From assembly GCA_964611335.1 (NCBI GenBank), contig CAZSXR010000002.1, positions 682,001-746,000 on the forward strand: a stretch of 64,000 nt of DNA. The letters run 5' to 3'. Source of the DNA: BOG-1112 sp964611335. GTDB lineage: Bacteria > Bdellovibrionota_B > Oligoflexia > Oligoflexales > Bog-1112. The notes beneath the pieces were generated by a model. The model did not search any database. It was not told where the DNA came from and saw only the letters and a list, made by a program, of their open reading frames with translations. This document shows, piece by piece, positions 25,901 through 34,203 of this stretch. The first letter of the stretch is position 1, and each line of letters starts with the position of its first letter. The position numbers and the translations under genes are program-made.

Positions 25901-26496
25901 TCCAATCTGTTCGCGATGCGTCCTGCTATGACATTGCTTAGGAGGCCTGGGAATGTACTCTCTTGCCATTCCGGATACAAAGCACACACGCGATCGCAAA
26001 TACGTTTTGCGTGTTCTTCTTGAATTCCTTCTTCAAGAAGAGCTTTGAACCATTTGGGTCTTTCCAAGCGGGATGCCATATCTGTGATAAGTTCCGTCGC
26101 TCCCGTTGTTCCTAAAATAACGGAGACCCTCTCTCTCGGAACGTTAAGACTTTGCTTGTCACAAAAATCATCTAGGGTCTGTTTTGCGACAAGAAGTCCA
26201 AGTATTTGTCCTGTATCCGTCGCTGTTAGGCTGTTTGGTGGGATTCCGTAAGCGAGAGGATTAAAATGAACAGTTGGGAGAAAACCACCCTTAGCGCAAT
26301 AGGTCTTGTCTTTATCGGTAGGATTAGGGGAGTAATATTCTTCAACGTCCCAATGTGAATGAGGGATTGGACTTATACGGTCAATGCCTTTGTAAATATC
26401 ATTCCAAAACTCATGAAGATTTGTCGATCCTGGAAACAAAGATCCAATACCAACTATTGCGATGTCGTGTGCTTGAGAGGGAGATTCAGTGAACAT
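22891..26496 (-). CDS. pfaA: PfaA-like synthase, N-terminal part (KS-AT-ACP)
   Basis: A 1201-residue protein. A ketosynthase at about 10-460 has FVTDAACASSLAAL (active Cys), EAHGTGTKAGD and SQIGHTKAAAG. An acyltransferase from about 570 has MFPGQGSQYLQ and GHSLGAFTAL. A single acyl carrier domain near 1100-1170 has LGIDSIKRVEIF, the phosphopantetheine Ser. PfaA from EPA/DHA producers usually carries four to nine such domains in tandem, so this one is reduced. The frame ends soon after an A10 run, and the ketoreductase continues in the -1 frame. Its ATG overlaps the pfaD end by 11 bases. Confidence 0.9.
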   Translation of the reverse strand: MFTESPSQAHDIAIVGIGSLFPGSTNLHEFWNDIYKGIDRISPIPHSHWDVEEYYSPNPTDKDKTYCAKGGFLPTVHFNPLAYGIPPNSLTATDTGQILGLLVAKQTLDDFCDKQSLNVPRERVSVILGTTGATELITDMASRLERPKWFKALLEEGIQEEHAKRICDRVCALYPEWQESTFPGLLSNVIAGRIANRLDLKGSNFVTDAACASSLAALQFAIQDLVLKQSDLVISGGVDALNTIFMYMCFSKTPALSPTGDCRPFSENADGTLIGEGIGMVALKRLKDAEQAGDKIYAVIKGIGSSSDGLGKSIYAPVAEGQERALRRAYQIAGYSPETVELMEAHGTGTKAGDSCEVEGLHKVFKSHHFKKWCAIGSIKSQIGHTKAAAGIAGLIKASLALHHKIIPPSLKVSKPQPAIYDSQSPFYVNTFSRPWIRDSKHPRRAGVSSFGFGGSNFHLTLEEYRGTFKKKKLRQFTHELFCIGTSTRDELISKLLKMFEIINVNDSLNAFAERLQKDFKPGFQFRFACVANSLLDLKNKIQDALLELKKETTSFSLKNSVYFSSQNSSGSLAIMFPGQGSQYLQMSSELTMTFDCVREIWDEIADFTIEESQNKLHNYVFPPSSFSSEEETKLKRTLQNTEWAQPAIASTSAAMFSLLSYFGIKAHYYIGHSLGAFTALYASQSLKLNALVKVSRQRGLLMSKVSSNKKSGMLAVSASIEKCAQLISQSSSQCCIANMNSQDQTILSGEWEELEKIKLLLLEKRLSHTFLPVSTAFHSPQMKSIHAEFARILKEVSISKPQNPVFSCLTSSPYPSDPDGIVSHLVKELSSPVQFMQSVQNLFKNGVRTFIEVGPKNVLSKLTQRILRGESITALALDEKEGDSIYSLWNTLAQLMVVGVPINLENLSDEFKASEKAVQNQGFTVAVNGANLRPPQTSGIVEKEKHPNMFTTKEKTKMDSQNNPLNNEDTFVSRLSVAQKIQMEAARLHGEFQKTLSETHLAFLKSTETCFELLLQGGPEEKRVQPLISVEEKQKTKIENNLKFLPQHEISSEISFNSDETLPTETFKFTNLQNDEAPLSTSSIREDQSIVPTEPSKSSDFEKILLSVISEKTGYPEDLLKLEMSLDTDLGIDSIKRVEIFSQLSEHIPQAGSIDPQVMNKLSTLQNILDFLEPNQSETTLASKKKSNLEFSFQTTQLNT

Positions 26497-28150
26497 GATT
26501 TAGCTCTTCAGTTGTAAATTCTTTAATGCTGAGTTTAGAAGGATTGTAATGAAAGGCTTCCATAGGAACAGGAACTCCAAGTGAGCGCAATTGATTTGCT
26601 CTTTGAATCTGGCATGCACCCTCAAGAATATTTAAGGCTACTTGTACAACGTTTCTATTCTCCAATTGTTCAAGAAAGGTTCCTCTTACCCACTCATTAA
26701 AAGAAGCTTGAGCAGGTCCACACCAAATTTGATAATCCATGATGCGATCTCGTTGCCCTTGAATGGCCCATTTGCTGGAAAGGCCTAAATAATAGCGAAA
26801 TACTAAAGCCATTTTATGCTTACTGTCGGTCTCTGCTAAACGAATCTGATTTGAATCTCTTTTCAACCAGAAATTTTTAGTCTCTTCCCAAACATCTTTT
26901 AGAGATAACTTAAAAATTTCCTTCTCTAGTCGCTCAACAATTGAAGTAGGTAAAGTTTCTAAAGAGTGATTATTTTTATAAATCTCATAAAGCCAATTTG
27001 CACGAATGCCGTACATTGTTCCGCGTTTTAAAACTTGGAGTTTCACCCCTTGTTCAAACATATCCGCTGCCGCACACATCATAGTGTCACCAAATTTCGC
27101 ATCAGCGAGTGCTTTTTTTGCAAGAGGATCTAGATCGGCTTCTTCACAAGACTGATTGATGCTTCCGGTAAGAATGTATGCAGCACCCATTGCAAATGCG
27201 CTAGCAGCTCCGCTGGGGGTGCCGATGCCTCCAGCAGCACCTATCCGAATAGGAGTGCTAAATTTGTATTCCTTTTGCAGTCTGTTTCTCAATTCCATAA
27301 TTGCAGGAAAAATAGAGGGAAGTACTTGATTGTCCGTATGCCCTCCAGAGTCTGCTTCGACGGTTATATCTTCACTGAGAGGAAGGGTACTTGCAATCTG
27401 AGCTTCTTTTTTTGTGAGTTTGCCTTGCTTAACAAGCTCTTCTAATAGAGCGTTCGGAGGTGGTGACATAAAATGTTTAGCAGTTTCAAGTCGAGAAATC
27501 TTTGCAAAAACAAAGCGACTGCGAACAGATCTTCCATTTTTTTCATGAAGTCCTGTACAAGCGAATTGGACAATAGAGGGGCTTAATCCCATAAATGCAG
27601 AAGCAGAGATTCTTCGGACATCTTTTTCAAGATAGAGATCCACAAACTTTTGTTCAAGACCCCTTTCATTAGGGGAGTGGATGAGATTTATTCCCCAAGA
27701 AAGAGAATTTCCTAAAGCTGATTGAATAGTTTGGATTTCAGATCGGACGCGGTCAACACTTAAGCCCGCAGCTCCAAAAAAAGACATCAACCCCACTTGC
27801 GCAGCGCGTATAACCATTTTGGTACTGGCAATTCCGTTTGCCATTTCTCCACAGATGTAGGGGAATCGAACCGAATGTGTTTCTAAAAATGATCGATCGC
27901 CTAACCATTCGGGATAGATTCCCGATAAACTTGCTAAAATTCTATAGTCTATTTCAGTTTCCGATGAAGCCTCTTTGCCGATTTGTATGCCGATTCTCTT
28001 GAGGTTGTCATCATAGAGAACATGAGTTTTCTCTCGAAAAAATCGAATTCCTTTACATATTGTCAAGGGATCAAATATTGCAACAGATGGATAAGTCTGT
28101 GCTGAAGGAACAAAATTGTTAGAGCTTTGATTTTCGAGTGTGTTAAGCAT
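26486..28150 (-). CDS. pfaD: PfaD-like enoyl reductase (FMN-dependent)
   Basis: A 554-residue protein of the PfaD/2-nitropropane dioxygenase-like family. A glycine-rich flavin site reads RIGAAGGIGTPSGAASAFAMGAAYI, quoted in part as AAGGIGTPSGAA, with the ALADAKFGDTMMCAAADMF and EADSGGHTDNQ segments characteristic of PfaD. It reduces double bonds during polyunsaturated chain synthesis. It is the first gene of the pfaD-pfaA-pfaC operon. AAGG lies six bases before the ATG. No pfaB or PPTase (pfaE) gene is present in the window; the phosphopantetheinyl transferase must be encoded elsewhere. Confidence 0.92.
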   Translation of the reverse strand: MLNTLENQSSNNFVPSAQTYPSVAIFDPLTICKGIRFFREKTHVLYDDNLKRIGIQIGKEASSETEIDYRILASLSGIYPEWLGDRSFLETHSVRFPYICGEMANGIASTKMVIRAAQVGLMSFFGAAGLSVDRVRSEIQTIQSALGNSLSWGINLIHSPNERGLEQKFVDLYLEKDVRRISASAFMGLSPSIVQFACTGLHEKNGRSVRSRFVFAKISRLETAKHFMSPPPNALLEELVKQGKLTKKEAQIASTLPLSEDITVEADSGGHTDNQVLPSIFPAIMELRNRLQKEYKFSTPIRIGAAGGIGTPSGAASAFAMGAAYILTGSINQSCEEADLDPLAKKALADAKFGDTMMCAAADMFEQGVKLQVLKRGTMYGIRANWLYEIYKNNHSLETLPTSIVERLEKEIFKLSLKDVWEETKNFWLKRDSNQIRLAETDSKHKMALVFRYYLGLSSKWAIQGQRDRIMDYQIWCGPAQASFNEWVRGTFLEQLENRNVVQVALNILEGACQIQRANQLRSLGVPVPMEAFHYNPSKLSIKEFTTEELNHVH

Positions 28151-28251
28151 GGTGACCTTAGTGTTTCGGCAGAAAATGAGCAGATTATGTCTGTAATTGA
28201 GACTGAAGGAAAGAGAAGAGTTTGAAGTTCAAGTGAGACTATGTAAATTTA

Positions 28252-29466
28252 TTAATTCGAAGGGCTGTAGCCTGCTCTTGTGGACATTGTGTACTTACGA
28301 TTGAGTTGTTTTTCCGCAAAAAGCGCTTGCTTACTCGGCAAAAAAATCTCAAAGGGGACGGGAAGCTTTTCTCTTCTGAAATGAGTGAAGGCGATGTCTT
28401 TGATACACGGGTTGTATTTTTTAAATAGATCTTCTCTGACGCCTGATCCTGCAAGAAGTTCATTTAATGAGAGACGATGAGTGAGAACAAAAGATTTGAT
28501 ATCGGTTGTATGTTCCAAATCCGAAATTCGACCTTGTTCAATTAAATAGTTGTAAACCAAAACAGCGGCTAAAAACTCGGAATAAAAGTTCTTACTCGCA
28601 TATTGAAATGTTGGAGACTTGTAGTTTCCAATAATGAAGTCAATGTTGCGTGTGTTGAGCATGTTGATTGCTTTTGACATACCATTAACGCCATAGTTGT
28701 AGCTTGTTACTGTAAGAGGCCAGGATTGAAGTTGTGAGTATCCATCTTTTAGATACAGAGCTGCAGCTTTTGTAGCTTTGAAAGGCGATCTGCGCTCGTC
28801 AACAAGTCTACTTATGAGCATGAATCTTTTCGCTGTTGAGTGCATGAACTGCCATATTCCTAGCGCGCCTTGTTTTGATTTCGCATTGAGGTCAAACATA
28901 GATTCTACGAAAGGCAGCCGAGTGATAACGGAAGGAACCCCTTCCGATTGGAATATTTTTTCCATGTAAGGTAAGTAGAACTGCGCGCGCGATGCTGCTT
29001 TGATGAAGATATCTGAGAGTCCTGACTGTGATCTTAATTTCGGTTTTCCTGCAAAGAGTTCTTCTGTTAAAGCGGAAGATCGAGAATACACGTTCCATAT
29101 GCGTTCTTCGATGGCCCCGTATTTTAGAGCATCTTTTCCATATTTTCGGAAGCGGTCTATTGCAAGAGTGTATCGATTTACATAAGATTGAGCGGTTTTT
29201 TCACGAGTTCTCCATGGAATATCTGCAACATGTTTTTTACGGGCAAGAGCTTCAAAATCAATGACATCGATAATAACTTCAGCGTGATCAATGTCGTGAA
29301 TAAGAGTGCTAGTTGAGGGGTATTTTAGGAAGATTTTCTCCCAGAAATCTACCTTCCGACTGATGTCGGGAGGCATAGGAAAATCGGCAGAAAGATGCAA
29401 CACAGCGAAGGTCTGCTGTGTGCAAAAAAGAACTACGGCCAAGACAAAGGTTTTAATCCAGGGCAC
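28252..29466 (-). CDS. Membrane-associated or periplasmic lytic transglycosylase (MltD-like)
   Basis: About 404 residues with a signal peptide (MPWIKTFVLAVVLFCTQQTFA). The SLT domain lies at about 185-330: the catalytic Glu is in RLPFVESMFD, followed by GALGIWQFMHSTAKRF and TSYNYGVNGM. It cleaves murein glycan strands. A short C-terminal segment resembles a degenerate LysM-like or DUF region (LTHRLSLNELLAGSGV). No lipobox is seen. It sits about 100 bases upstream of the Pfa operon in the same direction. The SLT domain is of the same type as that fused to the M56 protein earlier in the window. Confidence 0.88.
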   Translation of the reverse strand: MPWIKTFVLAVVLFCTQQTFAVLHLSADFPMPPDISRKVDFWEKIFLKYPSTSTLIHDIDHAEVIIDVIDFEALARKKHVADIPWRTREKTAQSYVNRYTLAIDRFRKYGKDALKYGAIEERIWNVYSRSSALTEELFAGKPKLRSQSGLSDIFIKAASRAQFYLPYMEKIFQSEGVPSVITRLPFVESMFDLNAKSKQGALGIWQFMHSTAKRFMLISRLVDERRSPFKATKAAALYLKDGYSQLQSWPLTVTSYNYGVNGMSKAINMLNTRNIDFIIGNYKSPTFQYASKNFYSEFLAAVLVYNYLIEQGRISDLEHTTDIKSFVLTHRLSLNELLAGSGVREDLFKKYNPCIKDIAFTHFRREKLPVPFEIFLPSKQALFAEKQLNRKYTMSTRAGYSPSN

Positions 29467-29645
29467 GTTTCTTCCATCTCTAATTTGGGTTTTGTTCTCA
29501 AGCTTATTCTACTAGCAAAGCATAAAAAAATTCAAATTCTCCGTAATAAGAATTTTAGAAAGAGTAAAAATTCTTTACATCAAAGAATCAAAACGATAGA
29601 TTCGCCGCTAGATACAGAGCAGCCAAGTGTCTGCTTTTTATACAT

Positions 29646-29722
29646 CGGGGTGTAGCGCAGCCCGGTAGCGCGCACGTCTGGGGGGCGTGAGGTCGCTGGT
29701 TCAAATCCAGTCATCCCGACCA
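29646..29722 (+). tRNA. tRNA-Pro (GGG anticodon)
   Basis: A 77-base cloverleaf with encoded CCA. Acceptor CGGGGTG/CATCCCG, D-arm GCGC/GCGC, anticodon stem CACGT/GCGTG with loop CTGGGGG (anticodon GGG), T-arm GCTGG/CCAGT with loop TTCAAAT. The C-G first pair and G-rich acceptor are typical of tRNA-Pro. It stands alone before ogt. Confidence 0.95.
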
Positions 29723-29780
29723 GTTTTCTTCTTCCGCTATCCTTCTCAAAATAGACTCGTCTGAGTTACAAGGTCTCTAT

Positions 29781-30290
29781 ATGAAAGTATTAAAAGAATC
29801 CTCATTTCAAAGCCCGCTGGGTCGCATGATTGTTATTGCAGATGATGAAGCTCTTTATCTTTTAGAATTTGATGATGCTCGTGGACTTGAAAGAGAAAAG
29901 AGACATCTTAAAATAAAAACAAATTCTAAAATTATTTCAGGTGAAACAAAGATTCATCATCGGCTTTACTCCGAACTGTTTCTATATTTCGAATCTAAAC
30001 TTAGAAAATTCGAAACACCTATACGTTTTCTCGGAACTGAATTTCAAAATCATGTTTGGGAACAGTTGAAAAAAATTCCTCATGGGGAAACAGTTTCTTA
30101 TCTTGAATTAGCAAAAGAACTTAAAAAACCAAAAGCCTATCGTGCTGTTGCGCAAGCAAACGGAGCAAACCAACTTGCTCTTATTGTGCCTTGTCATAGA
30201 GTTATCAATGCTAACGGAAATCTTGGTGGATATGCCGGTGGATTAAAACGAAAACAATGGTTATTAGATCATGAAAAATCATTAGGATAA
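29781..30290 (+). CDS. ogt: Methylated-DNA-protein-cysteine methyltransferase
   Basis: A 169-residue DNA repair protein. The alkyl-accepting Cys lies in IVPCHRVINANGNLGGYAGG, quoted in part as IVPCHRV. The helix before it contains VSYLELAKEL and RAVAQANGANQ, the DNA-binding part. It transfers alkyl groups from O6-alkylguanine to itself. It lies three bases before tag, another alkylation repair gene, so the pair likely forms a DNA-repair operon. Confidence 0.93.
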   Translation: MKVLKESSFQSPLGRMIVIADDEALYLLEFDDARGLEREKRHLKIKTNSKIISGETKIHHRLYSELFLYFESKLRKFETPIRFLGTEFQNHVWEQLKKIPHGETVSYLELAKELKKPKAYRAVAQANGANQLALIVPCHRVINANGNLGGYAGGLKRKQWLLDHEKSLG

Positions 30291-30293
30291 CAT

Positions 30294-30842
30294 GTGAAAA
30301 GACGATGTTTTGGTTCGGGCAAAGATTTTTACGAGGAATATCACGATAAAGAATGGGGCATTCCTGTACATGATGACCGGCAATTATTTGAAATGCTGAT
30401 TCTTGAAGGTGCTCAAGCAGGATTAAGTTGGGAAACAATTTTGAAAAAAAGAGAAGGCTATAGAAAAGCCTTCTTCGACTTTGATCCTAACAAAGTTGCA
30501 CGGATGACGGATTTACAATTAACAGAGCTTCAAAAAAACACTTCTATCATTAGAAATCGTTTAAAAATTAATAGCGCCAGAAAAAATGCGCGAGTTTTTT
30601 TGGATATTCAAAAAGAATTTGGTTCTTTCGATTGTTATGTTTGGGCATTTGTAGGTGGTAAGCCGATAGTGGGAAAGTGGAAAAGCTTTTCAAAAGTTCC
30701 ATGTACGTCGAAAGAAAGCGATGAACTTTCAAGAGATCTAAAAAAACGTGGAATGGTTTTTGTGGGCTCCAAGATAATTTATTCGTTCATGCAAGCCGTT
30801 GGCTTAGTGAATGATCACACTACCAACTGCTGGCGTTTTTAG
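30294..30842 (+). CDS. tag: DNA-3-methyladenine glycosylase I
   Basis: A 182-residue protein starting at GTG. The N-terminus CFGSGKDFYEEYHDKEWG carries the zinc-binding Cys and His residues of Tag, and FEMLILEGAQAGLSW holds the catalytic region. The end LVNDHTTNCWRF contains the remaining His and Cys zinc ligands. It removes 3-methyladenine from DNA. Co-transcribed with ogt. It converges with prfB, with a four-base overlap of the stop regions. Confidence 0.94.
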   Translation: MKRRCFGSGKDFYEEYHDKEWGIPVHDDRQLFEMLILEGAQAGLSWETILKKREGYRKAFFDFDPNKVARMTDLQLTELQKNTSIIRNRLKINSARKNARVFLDIQKEFGSFDCYVWAFVGGKPIVGKWKSFSKVPCTSKESDELSRDLKKRGMVFVGSKIIYSFMQAVGLVNDHTTNCWRF

Positions 30843-31955
30843 TTTTGTTTTGATCCTACAATTTTCTGACTTAGAAATTCCTCTATAAAAGGCATCAGGT
30901 TTCCATCAAGAACAGAGTCAGGCTCATGACTTTCATGGTCAGTCCGGTGATCTTTTACGAGTTTGTAAGGATGCAAAACGTAGCTTCGAATTTGACTTCC
31001 GAAGTTGATATCAGCTTTTTGTGACTCGATTGCTTCTTGTTTTTTCTTTCTCTCATTCATTTCGCGTTCATAAAGTTTACTTTTTAACATCTTCATTGCT
31101 GTGTCACGGTTCTGATGTTGAGAACGTTGACTTTGACACTGAACGACAATTCCTGAAGGATTATGAGTAATCCTAATTGCAGAGTCTGTTCTGTTGACAT
31201 GCTGCCCACCAGCTCCACTCGCTCTGTAGGTGTCAACGCGAATATCTGCGGGATTGATTACAATTTCAATTTCATCATCAATAACGGGAGAAATAAAAAT
31301 AGAAGCAAAACTTGTATGTCTCCTTGCGTTGGAATCAAAAGGACTAATTCTAACCAAACGATGAACACCACTTTCCGATTTTAGCAAACCAAAAACGTTT
31401 TCTCCACTAACCTCAAAAGTTGCGCTTTTTATCCCAGCTTCATCTCCCACCTGAATATCATGTATCTCAGTTGCCCAAGAGCGGCGTTCGCAGAATCGAA
31501 GATACATACGAAGCAACATGGAAGCCCAGTCACAGGACTCAGTCCCACCGGCACCCGCATTAATAGTGACAAGAGCTGAAGATTTATCCAAAGGGTCAGA
31601 TAGTAAACTTTGAATTTCTAATAGACGTAACTCTGTTTTAAGTTCAGTGACTGAACGAATAGCTTCTTCAAGAAAACTAGCCCCCTCTTCTTCAGCAAAA
31701 TCTATTGCAATCGAAAGGTCATCGATACGTTCTTGAATCTTCTCCATTTTGTTGATGACTGTTTCTAAATTTTTCTTCTCTTGAAGTATCCCAGAAGATT
31801 TTTTGGAATCTTCCCAAAATTTAGGGTCTGCTTGGATTTGATCTTCTATATCCTTGAGTCGTTGTTTTTTTTGAGCCGTGTCAAAGAAACCTCCATACGC
31901 GTTGGAACTGTTTTGTAATTTCTTTAGCTTCACTTCTTAAACTAGCAATATCCAT
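30839..31955 (-). CDS. prfB: Peptide chain release factor 2 with programmed +1 frameshift
   Basis: The main frame carries the release-factor GGQ loop in RASGAGGQHVNRTDSAIR, here GAGGQHVNR, and the SPF region HRLVRISPFDSNARR. The true start is the ATG of MDIASLRSEAKEITKQF. The zero frame reads RVWRFL and meets TGA; GGAGG just before CTT-TGA-C is the classical internal Shine-Dalgarno and slip site, after which translation continues as DTAQKKQRL. RF2 reads UAA and UGA; the in-frame UGA lets it regulate its own synthesis. About 371 residues, as expected. Confidence 0.95.
31881..31896 (-). promoter_or_regulatory. RF2 +1 frameshift signal
   Basis: The zero frame has GGAGGTTTCTTTGAC: a GGAGG element, three spacer bases, CTT as the slip codon and TGA with a following C. 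This is the well-known RF2 autoregulatory arrangement and joins the short leader to the main prfB frame. Confidence 0.92.
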
Positions 31956-32221
31956 TTTAAACCTCATGTTTACAATCAGGGCTGAACTCAGAAGCTAACA
32001 CAAGTAGACATTCGAATCTAGAAGATCATTTCCATATAACTTGCGAATTTTCGAAGAGTTTTGTGGGGGTGAGATAGCGGTGTTTTGCCTAGATGCTTTG
32101 AAAGCCTTGTAATAGAAGCCTTTCAAAGGCAAGAGATTTCCTCTTTAAGAAAACTTGACAGTTTGGAATCTTTTGCTAGGGAGGCGGAGAAGTCATTTTT
32201 TTTATTTTAAGGGAGCAATGT

Positions 32222-32701
32222 ATGCAATTCAGTGAAAGCAGAGTTTTGGAATCTATAAAAAATTACATTGAGGAGCTTCCCTCAGGTAGCAAAATCCCAC
32301 TTAACATTTATGCTTTTTTGCAGCAGAATTTTGTTAAGGTGGGGGTAGATCTTTCTTTAAAAAATAATGTTGTGCATTGTGATAAGTATAAATTGGATTT
32401 GAGTAAGAAGAAAAAATTAGTCAAAATATTTGAGGTATTTCTTTCTCGAGGTAAAGGTTCCATTTCTATTATTACATTGATTAGACAAATTTATGATGAA
32501 TCATTTGATGAAAAGTCTTTGCGCCAAAAAAACTGTTATAGTCATAATGTTGTAAAATTGATAAGTCGTGCTCGGAAGCTCTTAAAGAAAACATTGAGCG
32601 ATGATGTGCGGTTTGACCAATTACATTGGTTTCCCTATGACCCTTCTTCAAAGACATGGCGTCTGTATGTTACCCAAGATGAACCGTATTCGCATGTTTG
32701 A
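32222..32701 (+). CDS. Hypothetical protein, possible winged-helix domain
   Basis: About 159 residues with AAGGGAG before the ATG. No signal peptide or membrane helix. The middle and C-terminal part (VHCDKYKLDLSKKKKLVKIF, then NVVKLISRARKLLKKTL and WRLY at the end) resembles the layout of OmpR-type winged-helix domains, with a helix-rich core and terminal beta hairpin. That is a visual impression only. The preceding gap contains a TTGACA-like element and an inverted repeat CTTTGAAAG/CTTTCAAAG. It converges with the next gene. Confidence 0.6.
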   Translation: MQFSESRVLESIKNYIEELPSGSKIPLNIYAFLQQNFVKVGVDLSLKNNVVHCDKYKLDLSKKKKLVKIFEVFLSRGKGSISIITLIRQIYDESFDEKSLRQKNCYSHNVVKLISRARKLLKKTLSDDVRFDQLHWFPYDPSSKTWRLYVTQDEPYSHV

Positions 32702-33283
32702 TTAGTGAAAAATTATCATTTCTCGGTTGGATTCTTCTTTTAATTTTGCTTTTAATTTTAAAACTGAATTAAGAATCGAATGCATTCCGTGGGAACCAAG
32801 AAGAAGATAAAAAGTTGTAAAGCGTTCTTTAAGGAAGAGGGTTTTTAAAACTCTTAAAAGTAATTTGGAAGCTAAATCGGTTCCAAAAAGTTCTGGTGCA
32901 AAGTAAATACCAGGAGCTTGAGGTCCCCATTCACACAAAGTATCACATAACTTATCAAGCCAAAGGTTACTGTCTGCTAATTTTTCATTTTGAATTGGAA
33001 CTAAGAAATATACGGTAGCCTTATTAGGCTCCATTGTTTCAGCTAACACGAGAGCTTCTTCACAGTTGATACCTTCACTGACAGCGGCTGTAAGGATTTC
33101 TGCTGTTTTATGAAGATCAATCAATTGCGGAGGAGAGAGATGGCCTTTTCTGTAGACGCCGACCCAGAAAGTACAAGCTTTCGCTTCTTTTTCTGAGCCT
33201 AGCAAATAAACCTCCGTTCTCTTTGGAGGGTCCATTTGGATATCTAAGACAATCTCTTGCTCTGAAACTTGAGTGTCGGGCAT
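32702..33283 (-). CDS. Hypothetical protein upstream of nusB neighbours
   Basis: About 193 residues, soluble, no signal peptide. The N-terminus is acidic (MPDTQVSEQEIVLDIQMDPP); the C-terminal part is helical and basic (LLLRVLKTLFLKERF). There is no motif I recognise. The gene lies 25 bases after nusB in the ribBA-ribH-nusB direction, so it is probably in the same transcript. GAGGG occurs before the ATG at slightly long spacing. Confidence 0.65.
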   Translation of the reverse strand: MPDTQVSEQEIVLDIQMDPPKRTEVYLLGSEKEAKACTFWVGVYRKGHLSPPQLIDLHKTAEILTAAVSEGINCEEALVLAETMEPNKATVYFLVPIQNEKLADSNLWLDKLCDTLCEWGPQAPGIYFAPELFGTDLASKLLLRVLKTLFLKERFTTFYLLLGSHGMHSILNSVLKLKAKLKEESNREMIIFH

Positions 33284-33307
33284 GCGTTCTCATCCCTCTA
33301 AAAGTTT

Positions 33308-33736
33308 CTATTCTCGAATTTTCCTGGCAAGAGAATCAAGGAGTCCATTGATAAATTTACCAGAATGTTCAGTGCTATAGTTCTTCGCAAGTTCGATAGC
33401 TTCATTCAGAATCACCTTTGTGGGTGTTTCTGTATTCTGAAGTTCAAAAATTGCAAGCCTTAGAATGATTTTATCTAGGATAGCCATTCTTTCAATAGAC
33501 CAATTTTTAGAAGCTTCCGTGATCTCTTTGTCAAGATCATCGAGGTGATCAAGGACACCTCTAATGAGAATTTCCAAAAAGGGTTCAATTTGCTTCGATA
33601 TTTTTAGGTGATTTGCAAAATTTCCAAATTTTGTCTGTGAGAAAAAGTAAACTTTTTCCATTTCACATTGGTACAAAAATTGTAATGCAAAATTACGTGC
33701 ATCTGTTTGCTTAGATGTTGAGGGCATCAAGTTCAT
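33308..33736 (-). CDS. nusB: Transcription antitermination factor NusB
   Basis: About 142 residues. The family start RNFALQFLYQCEM and the C-terminal core NEAIELAKNYSTEHSGKFINGLLD match NusB (quoted in part). NusB binds boxA RNA with NusE to prevent premature termination in rRNA operons. The start is uncertain: a first ATG overlaps the ribH end by 26 bases and a second lies three codons later. The ribH-nusB order is common in bacteria. Confidence 0.92.
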   Translation of the reverse strand: MNLMPSTSKQTDARNFALQFLYQCEMEKVYFFSQTKFGNFANHLKISKQIEPFLEILIRGVLDHLDDLDKEITEASKNWSIERMAILDKIILRLAIFELQNTETPTKVILNEAIELAKNYSTEHSGKFINGLLDSLARKIRE

Positions 33737-34199
33737 CCAAAGTTTTAAGTGTCATGAGGGCTGCGAGTGCGGTCGACTGACCTTTATTATGCACTAAAAT
33801 TTTCCCATCGTCTCTCACCTGTCTTGTAGGCTTATCAAGCGAAGATCGTTCTATCGCTTGTTCTTTGTCTCTCGTGGTTAGTACGCCAAAGAGGACAGGT
33901 AGTTTGTATTGGATACCTACTGTTGTGAGGCCCTTTGCAACGGCATCACAGATATAATGATAGTGGTCCGTATCTCCTTGAATCAGAGATCCCAAACACA
34001 AGATCGCATCCCAACGCCCAATTTCAGCTGCTTTTGCAGCAACAATTGGAAGTTCAAAGGCACCGGGTACAGAGACTTCCGTTATATTCTCTTCCTTGAC
34101 GCCTTCTGAGATAAGGGTGTCTCTTGCACCCTTACGCAGACGGCCAGTTATATCTTCATTGAACTGGCTGGTAATGATGAGAAAATTGCGAATTTTCAT
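33711..34199 (-). CDS. ribH: 6,7-dimethyl-8-ribityllumazine synthase
   Basis: A 162-residue enzyme of the last but one step of riboflavin synthesis. Motifs: SQFNEDITGRL at the start, VPGAFELP, and LGSLIQGDTDHYHYIC with the catalytic His. It joins 5-amino-6-ribitylaminouracil with the four-carbon product of RibB. It follows ribBA by four bases and overlaps nusB. C-terminal part VTLKTLDELDAL-like helix is normal. Confidence 0.94.
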   Translation of the reverse strand: MKIRNFLIITSQFNEDITGRLRKGARDTLISEGVKEENITEVSVPGAFELPIVAAKAAEIGRWDAILCLGSLIQGDTDHYHYICDAVAKGLTTVGIQYKLPVLFGVLTTRDKEQAIERSSLDKPTRQVRDDGKILVHNKGQSTALAALMTLKTLDELDALNI

Positions 34200-34203
34200 A
34201 AAT

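Noticed and set aside
32096..32133. Inverted repeat CTTTGAAAG/CTTTCAAAG as a terminator
   Set aside because: No U-tract follows, and it lies between divergent genes (prfB and the hypothetical gene).
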